Assembly (NCBI GenBank): GCA_050084985.1
Contig: JBITNC010000002.1
Coordinates: 26,598,001 to 26,662,000 of the forward strand
Reading direction: 5' to 3'
Length of the DNA: 64,000 nucleotides
From: Nageia nagi
Taxonomy: Eukaryota; Pinophyta
Part shown: piece after piece, positions 46,701 to 58,200 of the stretch
How positions within the stretch are numbered: the stretch's first letter is position 1
Layout of the letters: the number at the start of each line of letters is the position of its first letter
Made by a program: the position numbers and the translations under genes
The notes under the pieces: generated by a model
Database searches by the model: none
What the model saw: the letters and a program-made list of their open reading frames with translations, nothing else
What the model was told of the DNA's origin: nothing

Positions 46701-47511
46701 ACTCTTTGTGCCCAAAGATGCCACAAAAGTTACAATTCCCATCAAACTTTTCCTGCGGTGTTGGTTTGCTTGATCCGGCTTTGTCATTCTTTTGCTTGAA
46801 GTTGCTGTGCTTCTTAATGGTAGATGAGGATTTGTTGTCTTTGAATTTATAATGTTTGAACGTCTTCTTGAAAGGAGTTTTGGTTGCTCCTAGAGCAATG
46901 CTATTATCCTTTGGAGAAATGTTCAACATTTTCTTGTTCAAAGTTTCCTCATGCTTCAGAAGGAGTCTAGAAAGATTGTCAAGGGAGATAACATCTTCTT
47001 CATCATCGAGCCTAGTCTCCATAACTGTGATAAAGTTACTGAACTTTGTAGAGAGGCTTTGAAGAATAATGAAGACCATGAACTCATCATTGATCCAATT
47101 GCACCCACAGCCAACCAGTTGTGTCCTGAGGTCAATGATTTTGTTCAAGTAGATTGAGGCACTTTCATCTTCTCCTTGACGATACTGCAACAACTTTTGT
47201 AGAATGGTGAACCTTCTTGAAAATTTAGACCCAAGGTAAATTTTCTTTAGTCTGTCCCAAGCTTCTTTTGCTGATGTCGAGGAAGAAATCATGAGAAGGA
47301 TGTCATCTGAAACTGCACGATAGATCATTGAGGTTGCTAACTCATTCTTTGAGTTGTAAATTTCAAGGGCCTTCTCATTTGTAGGAGCAATTAGATCTTC
47401 ATTTACTGTCTGCCATAGCTTCCTTACCTGTAACTCAGCTCTCATATGAGGTTCCCAAATGCCGTAGTTGGAACCGTCGAGTATGTGCTTGGGTATGAAG
47501 GTTTCAACCAT
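43711..47511 (-). pseudogene. Copia gag-pol polyprotein of element E, nearly intact
   Basis: The likely start is ATG 47511-47509 (MVETFIPKHILDGSNYG). One frame of about 1267 codons continues to SEV and a stop at 43711. Domains in order: gag (GCGCNWINDEFM); zinc knuckle CNFCGIFGHKEYDY with the last Cys changed to Tyr; protease DWIIDSGCTNHMC; integrase zinc region (LWHQQLGHLNH then CERC) and core with HSDLMGPF, RSDNGGEYN and TERKN (the DDE residues); RT with FQLDVKSAFLNGDLDV and LLYVDDLLITGNN; RNase H with SDSDYGGDRDDRKST and LSTIEAEYQAM. Defects: Trp to TAG near 45546 (YEA*TGKK), Gln to TAA near 43978 (GYK*NGP), and an in-frame loss of about 30 codons between RT and RNase H near 44345-44358. 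The three point changes are all transitions. Confidence 0.94.
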
Positions 47512-47514
47512 TGT

Positions 47515-47963
47515 CTGTACAAAAAATAAATATGCAATAAGAATGCAAATTTTACAAGTTTCCATCTATACAAATCAAACATAAGTAAACATGTCCCACA
47601 TGTGCAAACTTATAACCACGATCCGTAGAGGAATAAAGTTGGGGTTGTTTTCTTGTGTAGAATTAGGCCTTCACCTGGATGCTCGCAAGGTGGAGCCCAG
47701 GTACTACCAGTCCTCAACCAGTTCACCTTGGTCAGTAATATACTCTCACAAGGAGAAGTACCAACTATTTTCCAAGGATCCGACGTATCTTAGACCGACC
47801 ATTTTAATTATCTTGATTAAGGTTTTTAGTTTTCCTCCTAGGTTATCAGGATAATCCTTGAATGGACGTGCGGACATGTGGTATCACTACACACATGCCT
47901 GTCCATATAATAGAGTTATGTCCAATCCAACAGAGGTCTTAGGGGCAATTAAGATAGACTTAC
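47515..47963 (-). other. Possible leader intron of E (449 nt)
   Basis: On the minus strand a donor G|GTAAGT begins at 47963. An acceptor TTTTTTGTACAG ends at 47515, three bases before the gag ATG. The arrangement matches C at the same positions relative to gag. Confidence 0.42.
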
Positions 47964-50746
47964 CACCACTCGGTTCTTCGGACTAAAAGGGCTCCAGTCT
48001 GCCATGTCCTCACCTTGTGGCTCCCAAAACAAGTCATGTTGTGGAAGAATACATGCGGATGTGTTCATTTTAGGGGTTACTTTCAATATTTGCATTTTTG
48101 CAAGTATAAGCAAATTGTGCAAAAATATAAAGTAAAGTAAAATTGCATCATCCACACGAGCTTGAAAAATCTTAAAAAGTCCAATGGGTTTTGTACTAAC
48201 CCCTAAAGGACTTTTACATTTTGTATATTTTGCTCAATATATTCAAGTACTTAATGAATTAAAAAAGAACTAAGTCCTACTTAGCATTTAATTCATAACA
48301 TGCATTGTTCCATGAATTAAAAAAAATTTAAGTAATCATACATCATGCATTATTTAACTTAAAATTTAAGTCCTAAGCATGTTTTATTCTTCAAACAAGA
48401 TAAAGATTCATGCATCATAAGTCTAGCATGCAAGATCTAGATAAGGTTTAAGTAAAAATTATACCAATTACCCCCTTTTCACTTAAAGTTTTATCCCTAA
48501 AAAAAATTGTATGCTAAGAGTTGTCTTATAAGTATGCATTTTAAGTAAAAAAATTTCCCTTATTTACTTAAAAAATAGCATGCTTAGACTAAATTACTAT
48601 GCTCAAAAAAAATGCTAAGAGGTTAGCATTAAAAAATTGCATGTGCACCTTAGTAATTTAAACATGCAATTTTGAATAGAATATTAGAAATATTCTAAGT
48701 ACTCCTAAGTCCATTTAATGGGAGCAATTGACTTGTAAGCAAGTAAGTAAAAAAAATTAAATGCCTAAGAAGTATATGTGTGCAAGTTGTAATAGGAGAC
48801 CCATACCCCTATTTTTAATGCTTCTTCTACCTTAAGCACTAAAAATACTCTAAGTCAATAAACAATTAAATGCTTTGTAATTTTAAAATATGACCCCCCC
48901 TTTTTCTTCCACCAAGAAAAGCATATGTTGCTTTTGGAAGAGCAAAAAATGCAAGTAGTCAACTTAATGCATTTATGTGCATTAAAGTGACTAAGAATAC
49001 TTGCAAGAAGTTGGCAGCCATCAACCTTGATCGTGGGAAGGAGGATGACCTGCATGAAGGCATTTAGAGGACAGCCTATGGAGGTGTTGGGGAGGAAGAG
49101 GAGTGTATGGCTGAACCACTAGGAGGCTGGCGGCTGAGAGGAGGAGTGCAAAAGGAGAGGAAGGAGAGTGCAGGAGCATTTTGCTCGTGGTGCAGAGTGG
49201 CAGCGCGGGGAGTTGACCTGCATGCTTATGGTGCAGAGTCTGAGCAACGTGGGGGCGAGGAGAAGTGGAGGGGGCTGCGGGGAAGGCAGGTCAGATTTGA
49301 AGTCGCTGAGTCGCTTGGCTTACAACGCCCTCCAAATCTCCCTCCTTTTTTTTAATTTCCTTTCCTTTGCATTGGTGAGCTTTGGATCGATCATAGTTTC
49401 AACAGAGTGCAGATTAAATAAGGAGGAGAGGGCTTGCGAGTAGGAGAATGTAACACATCGTGGAAGGAGAGTCGCACAGGCCGAGGGGATGTCAGATTTC
49501 GACGTTGATGAGCGGCATGCCAGGCTGGAGCGAAAGAGCGAGCATGAGCAGGAGCGGGATCGTGAGGGGCTGAACATGACGCAGAATGGGAGCTCGAGAG
49601 ATGGTGCAGAATGGGAGCTCAAGAGATGGTCACGAGTAGGCAGTAGCAGACAGGGTAATGCCTATCGTGCTTGAATTTTGAGGAGAATTCCTTAAGGAAG
49701 GTGTCTAAGGTTCGATCCACCTTAAAGAGAGCCAAAAGAACTCTGGTTTCCATCACAAGCATCGTCATCTTGAAGAGTATAGATCGCCAAATGGAGGATC
49801 TAAAGGCTCCTTCACTCTGCCTTTGGTTCGATGCAATTTCTTGTTACTGCTACGCTTGGCAGAGGAGGGCGAAGGCGAGAGAGAGGGTGAGGTATTCTGT
49901 CAAACAATTCGCAGACCTGCCTGACGCTTCCACAATTTGCATCCATGTCTAACACTAGACCACCGCCTGCAGAGGAGGAAGACCACCGTCGGATAACTCG
50001 CCACCTTCACGTGGCCCTCCAATTTTTTTTTTTTTTAAATTTAATTTTATTTTGTAAACTTTATTATTTACAATATTTTCAATTTTATACTAATTTTGTA
50101 AAAATTGAAAAATATGGTAAATAAAGTGAAGGTAAATCTCTTTTTTTTGTTAAATACCTTTCTTCCCCTTTTTTTTCAACAATAACAATAATATCCCCAT
50201 ATTTGCTTTAAAATTTTAAAAAATTACCTCTAGAAATTATTTTCCTCTATTAAAATTTTGCAAAAAATAAGACAATTTAGAGAAGAAATAAAGTATTATG
50301 TAAATATTTCAAAACTTGTAAATAAAGTCCTCCACTTTATTTCAACAATAACATATGTAAAAAATTGCACCTTCCTCTTTTTTTGATATTTTTCACAAAA
50401 GACTATTGTAAAAAAAAAAACTTTTCAATAAGATGCTATCATAATATATTTTTGCTCACAAAAAAAGGCATTTTCTTTGTACATTAAAAATAGATTACTA
50501 ACATAAAATATTGTTAGTAAGAAGAGAGTAGCAAAAATATATTATGGTATTTGAAGTTATTTTTGCTAAGACATTGAGCTAGCATAATCATACAAAAAAT
50601 TAGTATCATAATGAACTTAGTTAAAGAAGGATAGAAGGTTATACCTTTGCAAACTTTTTACCTCACAATGAAGATTAGGATTAAGATCTCCAAATTTGAG
50701 AAGGATGAAGAACCTCCAAAATGTAGAAGAAGAGCTTCCACACCAA

Positions 50747-50759
50747 GCTCTAGATACCA
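50747..50759 (-). other. Primer binding site of E (one inserted base)
   Basis: Minus strand TGGTATCTAGAGC, the canonical TGGTATCAGAGC with an extra T. It is located immediately inside the 5' LTR, as expected. Confidence 0.85.
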
Positions 50760-50761
50760 AT

Positions 50762-51263
50762 TGAGAGAATTAGCACTACTCTAATTCCCAAGGTCCAAGA
50801 CTATAGAAAGCTCAATCACATTCAACATGCAACATCTACAAGCTACTAACACATTCACACAATATGACACCAATATAATGTGGTTCCTCCCTCCTTGGGA
50901 GTACATCCACAACTAGTTCTCTATTCTCAAGTATGCCTCTCTTACAATTATTCTCTTGCTCTCTCCTACACAACCTAGTAGAGTAATCTTACTCCAAAAC
51001 TTAGATATGTTTACAAGAGGAGAGGCCCTCTATTTATAGCTTGAGAGCACCTCCCTAACCTCCCTTTAACCCAAGGGTTAGGTTAGGGTTACAATAAATG
51101 TGTGACCTAACTTTAACCTACCAACTAACCCCATGGTTAGGTCAAAGTCCACACATAATAAAGAATTCAATTAATCCCTTATGGTATCTACATATCCTTT
51201 AAGTGATTAATTGAACTTACAAGGAGTTTAGATATTCACAATATTTCATTACAAATTCTAACA
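50762..51263 (-). repeat. 5' LTR of element E
   Basis: 502 bp, from TGAGAGAATTAGCACT beside the PBS to ATTCTAACA beside the target duplication CCATC. The U3 palindrome near 51175-51215 has decayed slightly (TTATGG in place of TTAAGG). Confidence 0.95.
51031..51038 (-). promoter_or_regulatory. LTR TATA box (element E, 5' LTR)
   Basis: TATAAATA within GCTATAAATAGAGGGCC on the minus strand, the likely core promoter for the genomic RNA of E. Its placement is the same as in C and Z. Confidence 0.65.
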
Positions 51264-51268
51264 CCATC

Positions 51269-51920
51269 AACTAGGGAAAATATGTCATTAGCAAATAATC
51301 CTCTTTTTTTTACATGAACTGGATCAATGGTAACATGTCTTTTCATTTTCCTTCGATTGTTGGGACAAGGTAAAGTCATTTCCCTTCAACTATTGTGGCA
51401 GAGTAGAGTCATCCCTTCAACTATCAAGGCAAAGAAAATCATTCCCTTCATCTTCTAGGGAAAAGCATGGGTCTTTCTTTTGTTTTTGTTCTTTTGTTAC
51501 CCTCCTTCATATAGTGGGGTAAGTGGGACATATCATATATGGTCACATCATTGAGCATAAACATTGTCATAAGTCTAGCATAATCACATGTTGCCATAAA
51601 TTGGGACATATAGCATTGATCATATCCTTAAGTGTAATTAGCATTTGTCTCTCAAAATTTGGTAGGCTTGCATGCCTACATTCACATTATCATCTTTGTC
51701 AACAAGACATTATTAATCATTATCATACATCATTTATCATTATCATTATTGTCAAATTTAAGCAAAATTTGAGTATAATCAATATCTTGATCATTATTGT
51801 ATATCCAATTATCAAAATCAATGTATATCAAACATCATAAGCAATCAACACAATCATATCCCTTTAGTTTTTATGTTAATTCTTGCATGATTGAAAAACA
51901 CAACATAAAAAGGGGCAACT
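51269..51920 (+). other. Interior of element F resumed, with polypurine tract
   Basis: It continues the ATCAT-rich sequence of F after the E insertion (AACTAGGGAAAATATG after the target duplication). It includes CATTATCATT runs near 51720-51760 and ends in AAAAAGGGGCAAC just before the 3' LTR, a likely polypurine tract. No coding sequence is supported. Confidence 0.6.
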
Positions 51921-53205
51921 GTAAACACCCCAAAATTACATATTTTGAGCATTTACTAACATTTGAGCATAAATCATAAACATGGTTACATATGATCAAA
52001 ATAATCAAAATATGTCAACATTGCAATCAACCGACCAATTGGCTAATCAACCTAATGATCCTGAGAGCTTCATAATTAACCTGCTAATCAGAATTAGAAT
52101 ATCTAGAAAAGGGTGATTTGTGACATCATTCTCATTATGAGCTCACTTGATCTTGAGCATTATGATTTCTTTGTGAGCACTAATATGAGCACTTTGAACA
52201 ATTGATCTCTTATTCATGCATTTGTTAGGTCTTTGGAGAAACCCAACTTCTTATGAGTTACAAGGTATTCTCACCCCACCCCATAGTAGATTGAAGTATC
52301 TTTGACATTGTTTATCATATTATTGAACTTGAATCTCTATCTTTCATGTGATCACAAGTCTTAGGTGCAATTTAGAGTTTTCTTAGAGGATTCTTGGAGC
52401 TATTGTATCCTTCCTTAACATGGATTTGATTTATCTTGCATTGTGTGCATATAGAGTGCATTTAGTCTAAATCCATCTTAAATCTTTCAGCTAGCTTAAT
52501 GTTTTATCATAATTGAACATACCATCTTATCATTTACCATCATTTAGCATTATCATTGTGTTTTAGCTTTGTGGGCATTCTTATTTGTTCATAAAGATTA
52601 TTTTTATCACTTTCTTGATTATAGGGTTTGAACATAATTTCATATATTAGGGTTTCAACAAGTATGTTTGTTTTTGCATCTATTAACATAATCGATCATA
52701 CCTTTTATCATCATTTAACATTATTGGGTATTGTTAATTACTCGTGTTGCATTTAGATGACTTTCTTGATTATCTTGTAGAGCATCTTGGAATATCTTGT
52801 GATTGTATCACTTTAGCGTATCTTTATCATTATATTTAGCATATTTATCAATCTTTATATCAAAAAGTTCATTAACATAACATCGTCAAATCGTTAACAT
52901 AGCATATCATTACACATCGCATCATAGGCATCTTTATGCTTTTTACCATCCTTTCGAATAAGAATAAAGGGACCTACATACACTTGAGCTAGGGTTTACC
53001 ATAATTGTTGGACTATAGTCTCAAGAACCTAGAGTTTGAGGTTCTCCATTAACACATCTTATTTTACAAAATTCTTAGATCAATCAAAATATACGAGGAA
53101 CAACACAAATGATCATTCATCTTTATCTCTTATCTTTGTCAATTTATCATATTATATAATCAATAACATGCTTTTGTTGTTTAGTAGAATAGCTAGCTAG
53201 TTGAT
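51921..53205 (+). repeat. 3' LTR of gypsy-like element F
   Basis: It begins TGTAAACACCCCAAAATTAC after a polypurine-like tract and parallels 27684-28970 (for example CCAATTGGCTAATCAACC, GGAGCTATTGTATCCTT and GCATATAGAGTGCATTTAG). Similarity ends near 53205, where the LTR ends or is truncated. The divergence between the two copies is large, so F is much older than C and E. Confidence 0.65.
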
Positions 53206-55208
53206 TCAATTGTACAAAACATCTAAAGGAAAACTTAACACTTACTTTTATTATTAAACAAATTACCCAAATACTCCACTAACCCAAAGTTATCTTTGTT
53301 GCGGGTTCCAGATAGAAAACTACTTGCACATAAATATCACAAGCGGCAACAAACTGGAACATAATGTGTTCACAACGAGTAAAGTAAATTCTAACAGATC
53401 AAATCATCCAATAAAACTCGTTAGGTTAGAAAGGAAAAATCCCAACAATTTGTGCAATATATTCAATAAATGTAAGTACTATAGAGATATGTTAGCAAGC
53501 AGAACAAGCAAAAGTGCAACGGTACAAAAGCTACAACCAAACAAGAGGTGTAAGTGTCAACACTAGGGTTATAGGAGTAAATCGTACAAACTGGCATGTT
53601 TGTTGGGCCCCAACAACAATGAAACACCGGCACCCTCTAAACTAATTCTGTAATAGTCTCCGTGAATTTTGCCCATGGACCATATTGCGTGTGAAAGGTG
53701 CCATTGAATAAACATATTAAATTTAAAAAGCTGGCAAACATGTGAACTGCAGAGTTTTGATTTTCAGTAGTGATTGAATGTGATAGCGCATGTTCTCTTT
53801 TCTCATAACAAGTGAAACGTCTCCAGATTTTATTACTCTCAGCTTGGAAAAAAGGTAGATTGGACAACATTTGGTTTATCAATACATTCTCAAAAGAGTC
53901 AAAAAACAACTGGTTCTACTTAGGTAAAAACATTATGATAAGACTGTAACCTGAATGTTCACTAAATTCAATTCATTGCTTCGTTGCTATAATCACAATA
54001 TGTTTTATCAAATGTGAATATGCTCAGTACGGTATATATAGATGAGGCAAAGGTTAAATAAAGCAGCAGTATGACAAATTCCTTGCAATTATGCGAATTC
54101 TGTATCCATCAAAGGTAAGGTCTGTTGCTATTATTCCCGTTCATATTCTGTCAGCGCATATGATACCAGTCTATAGCTGGCAGAGCAGAACAAAGTTTAG
54201 TACAATATTTTTTTAGTAGGAAGTTTTCTATTCAAAAGGATGAAAAGAACGATACTGTAGCCAAGTTGGTACATCACAAAGCAATTAAAATAAGGAAGAT
54301 TCGTACACGCAGTTGACAATTCCCTTCCTTAGGATTCTCATGAAGTTGATTCTAACCAGTTGTCCTGTATCCTTTATATAGGTATGGCACTCGTGTATGT
54401 TCATGCCTGCTGCTGAGGTACATGTTACAAAAACATATTGTAGAATAATAGTTTTTCAGTCACTTTCAAGAAAACTAGAAGGGTAATATTAAGTGGCATC
54501 TGCTAAACTATCATTGCATTGAGCAGAATTTACTACTGTTCTCTATATCAATGAACGGAGTTTGAAATCCTGCAGAAAAAAATTGCTTTAATTTATTTGT
54601 TAAATCAAAGACAAGTTGTTACTATAGAGAAAGACACAGCACAAATATTTAAAGTGTATTTTTACCAGATCCAACATATGTTGAACAAGTGGATGGAATG
54701 TGGAAGATGTTAAAAATGAAAAAGTCCATACACATCCAACCACCTCCCCTTATGACTCCAATCAAGGCACTTGATATTAAATTTCAATGTTAGCCATGCA
54801 AATGTCCAAAAAGTATTCTCCACATGAGGATTGAAAAGAGATGCAGCAATCCTTCCAAGTTTAAAAGATCTGCTATGACATTTACAGAAATTACAATGAG
54901 CCTAGACTCTTGAACATTTCATCACTGCAACTTAGGCAAGAGAAGTAGGCCATAGAAAAGATGGGTGTAAAATTCTTCACAACATTGTGATATTGGAATT
55001 TCATGTAGCTTAAACCAAGATGCCAAGTCAAGATCAGGCAAGTTGCTTTACATGTGAAGCAGCTGTGTATTAGATCTTTTATATTCTACATGTGAAACAC
55101 AATGTTGAATGGACTGCAGACACAATCACGGCCAAGGGAAAATCACCTGCAAGGCACAGTAATAGTGGCCTGTAAATCCATGATATAGCTTACAGAACTC
55201 AATGAAGT
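53206..55208. other. Region downstream of the SUO-like gene
   Basis: About 2 kb of less repetitive DNA between element F and the stop codon of the SUO-like gene. It probably holds the 3' untranslated region of that gene. An AATAAA on the minus strand at 54592-54597 is one possible polyadenylation signal. I see no other gene; the few open frames are short and unremarkable. Confidence 0.45.
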
Positions 55209-58200
55209 CTACTGCCATGGATGTGGTTGCACATATCCAAATGAATGTGCATCCCAGCTTGGTTCAGGTTCTTTTCTATTCAACGGAGGAACTGCTGGCC
55301 CTGCTGTCTGGTAGAATGCTCTTGACTGCTGCTGCTCAAGTGACCCCTGACTATCAGCAATGGAAAATTGCCTAGAAGTTACCCTATCTTCTCTAACTTC
55401 TGATTCTACTGTTCCTGGACCTGCATTCAAATCAAGAAGCCTTGGCCATTTGTGACAACCCTCTGTTCCTGGCATATCAGCGAGACTCATCATGTAGGGC
55501 CTTACACCTGAAGACGGCACTGCACCTGCACTAACTAATTGAGAGGGAGTTGTAGGAAAACATGCAGTTCCTGATGACTCCATGTATGCAGTTGGCACTC
55601 CAGAAAAGGAAGTACTAGCCAAAGGAAAATTTGTACCAAATGAGAAAGCTCCATATGGGAATGTGGTTTGAGCAGGAGTTGGATATGCAATAGCAGAAGA
55701 TGAAGAAAGCACCGGCCCTTTATAAGAATCACTACCATAGGGAGTTCCAGCTACTGGATTCAAAATATGTTGTGTTGCACCTGCAGCAACAACTGGATAC
55801 GACCGTTCATTTCTGTCCAAATGAAGTGACGGAATAGCAAGATTGGAATGGGTGTTTCCTGAAGGCAACCATGACTTCATATTTGAGAGCTCGCCATTCA
55901 ATCCCCATCCAGAAATAGGAGAAGGATAGTTCCCTTTGCTTTTCATGCCAGTATTCCATTGAGTAGGTTCAATTACAGAATCTTCTACCAAAGGTCCATC
56001 ATTCAAGTCAAAGCCCCTAGAAAAGTGTGATTCAGAGTGTGAGAAGCCATTCGCAAATGTTTTTACTGATGAATCTTCAGTATTTGTTGCAACAGGCCCA
56101 TTCTCTTCACAATCCTCAGTACGGTTCAAATCTAAATCTAGCCTTCCAGCACTAGCAGTCTTAGCAGATGCAGGTGGTTCCCTTCTTGAAAACATAAAAT
56201 CAATGCCAGCAAACTCCGAATTTTTCATTCTTGAAGATAAATGAGTCACCAATCCATCTTCAACTATTCCTTCATCAGGTACGTTAAGATCAATATTCAA
56301 ATGGGGTCGGCTCTGACTTTCACTTGCACCACTACCTGCACTGTTTAGCACATCGGATGGACCTTCATAGGTAGCCTGCTGCCTCTCAGGTGTTTTTCTA
56401 GGTTCAGCTGGGCGAAAAGCACTTGTTGCTGCAGATCCTTTCCAGCCTGGCTCTCCTTTATTCCTCAAAGGACTAGTAGGAGGTATCAATGGCCCTATTG
56501 CTTTAGCAGCCACTGCAATTGGTTGTGTCAGCCCACTGGAGTTGGACATAAGCATTTCAGAAGCATTGGAAATGGTAACAACAAATGAAGATGCAGCAGA
56601 TACCATTGCATCATCTTGATTTGTTTCATCAAAGCCAAATCCTTCATTCAAATCAAAATCTAGTTTTCCACTTGTGTTGCTCACCCCAATATCTCCTTTG
56701 GTAGGCATCACAGACTCAGTTGCAGTCTCTTCAACAGCATTTGATTCATTTGCTTGGGCATTGTCAAATGCAGATTCTACAATCTGTTTTTCTTCTTGCA
56801 GTATTGCTGACGAGAGAATAGCTGTACTTGTTGGTAAGCCTGTTGTAACAATGGAGACATCACCCTCTTCCTTGAATTTATCTTTCCTAGTGTCCTTGTT
56901 GGGCTTTGAATCTGGTGCCACATTTATCTCAGTAATATTCCTATCAATACCTGCTGTAACATCACTCATCTGATCTACTTCACCTCCTGCAGGTCCTACA
57001 TTTTTTTCTACCTCCATATCTTCCCCTCTTTCTGTCACGGTTTCCTGACTATCGTCAGAGTTTGCAATACTTCTTGTATTAAGAATATACTGATTATCAT
57101 CATTATCCTTCGGCTCATCTTCCTCCCTTCCAGAATTCTGAACTTGTTCAGTATCTCTCATCTGGTTATTTTTGACAGTAAGGTGTAAACCTTCACTCTG
57201 AGCATTTGAATGTGATGTTGATTTTCCAACTCCATCTACTTCTTGCTTAACCTCTTCTCCAGCTGGGCAAACATAGTCTGTTCCTTCACGACAATCCTGA
57301 CTACAGCTGCTTGCCTTTGTCAAATCTTTATCTGCAGCCATAGCACCTGAGTCCTCTTCCACAGCTACCATTTGAACATCTGCAATATTGTGCTTCAAAT
57401 CCTTTTCCATACTACGTTCAATATTACTGGTTTCCAACTGTGGTCGCTGTTGTCCATCATCATTCTTAGTTATATTCTCTGTGCTTATGACTTCTTCTGT
57501 CTTCCATCGAGAAATACAAGCTACATCCATTGGCACCTGTTCTGTAGATTGATCTGTGGCTTGATCTGACTTCAGGTGTTGTTCATCTCTACCTGTAGAG
57601 AGAGGAGCTGCACCAGGGGTTTCTGAAGAGTGTTTTGAATCTTCTTGAACAGCACTGGCAGAACTCTCCAGATGCTTAGAATGATCAGATCCATCCTTTT
57701 GATGAACAAAAGCTGCTGGAAACTTAGCTGGCAAGTCATCACTAGAAGCATCCTGATGCCCCCTTAAAACAGGAAAATCCTTTACTTCTTTCGTGTCTAT
57801 TTTACTTTTATCAACTTCCCTATCTCCAGATTGAGAATTCAGTACATCCATAGAGCACTTTCTTGTAGATCCACATAAGGTACCATCTGCCATCATGAAC
57901 TCATGTCTTCCAGAGTTTCCAGCAGAAGACACTTGCTCATCCTTATCAGGTTCACTGACTGCAACATTTGCCAGTAGTTTCATGCCACCATCATCTGTTC
58001 CAATACTGGTTGCTCTAGATAGGTGGGAACGGCCCTTTACTGAAACTGCTGTTGTTCGATATTTTTCAACTGTCTTATCTGTTTCTGCATCCAGATGACA
58101 CTTTGTTGGATTATTCAACTTACCTGATGATGGTGATAGAGCTGTTTTCGATATTTCTGGAGTTTTCTCAATGTCCTCACCAGTTCTACTGCGGTCTTCA

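Larger units (their letters stand above)
47512..50761 (-). other. Long leader of element E
   Basis: Next to gag is the conserved block (about 47625-48075), then AT-rich AAGCATGCAT-type DNA (48080-49000), a GC-rich block (about 49010-50020) without similarity that I can see to those of A2, B or C, AT-rich GTTAGTA-type DNA (50030-50640) and GAAGAGCTTCCACACC next to the PBS. The GC-rich block has overlapping open frames on both strands but no recognisable protein. Confidence 0.78.
42121..51263 (-). mobile_element. Ty1/copia element E, full length, young, nested in F
   Basis: A complete minus-strand element of 9143 bp with two 502-bp LTRs and a perfect target duplication CCATC (42116-42120 and 51264-51268). 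By eye the LTRs differ at about six positions (about 1.2 percent). The order from the 5' LTR is PBS, 3.2-kb leader, one gag-pol frame, 3' region with a ten-unit hairpin array, polypurine tract and 3' LTR. The polyprotein frame is held throughout but has two stops, so E could move only with help in trans. Confidence 0.96.
27684..53205 (+). mobile_element. Old gypsy-like LTR element F, lacking pol, split by C and E
   Basis: A sequence beginning TATAGACACC (27684) and one beginning TGTAAACACCCC (51921) are long diverged copies of each other over more than 1.2 kb, read as the 5' and 3' LTRs. GGGGCAAC just before 51921 looks like a polypurine tract. Between them, after removing C (29247-39748) and E (42121-51263), there remain a Ty3/gypsy-type gag fragment (about 40130-40620) and ATCAT-rich non-coding DNA. 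No RT, integrase or RNase H is seen, so this was probably a non-autonomous element or has lost pol. The exact LTR 3' ends are uncertain. Confidence 0.7.

Noticed and set aside
49107-49952. Several overlapping open frames of 60-100 codons on both strands
   Set aside because: GC-rich DNA gives long frames by chance. The frames overlap on both strands and show no recognisable domain. Kept only as the GC-rich leader block of E.
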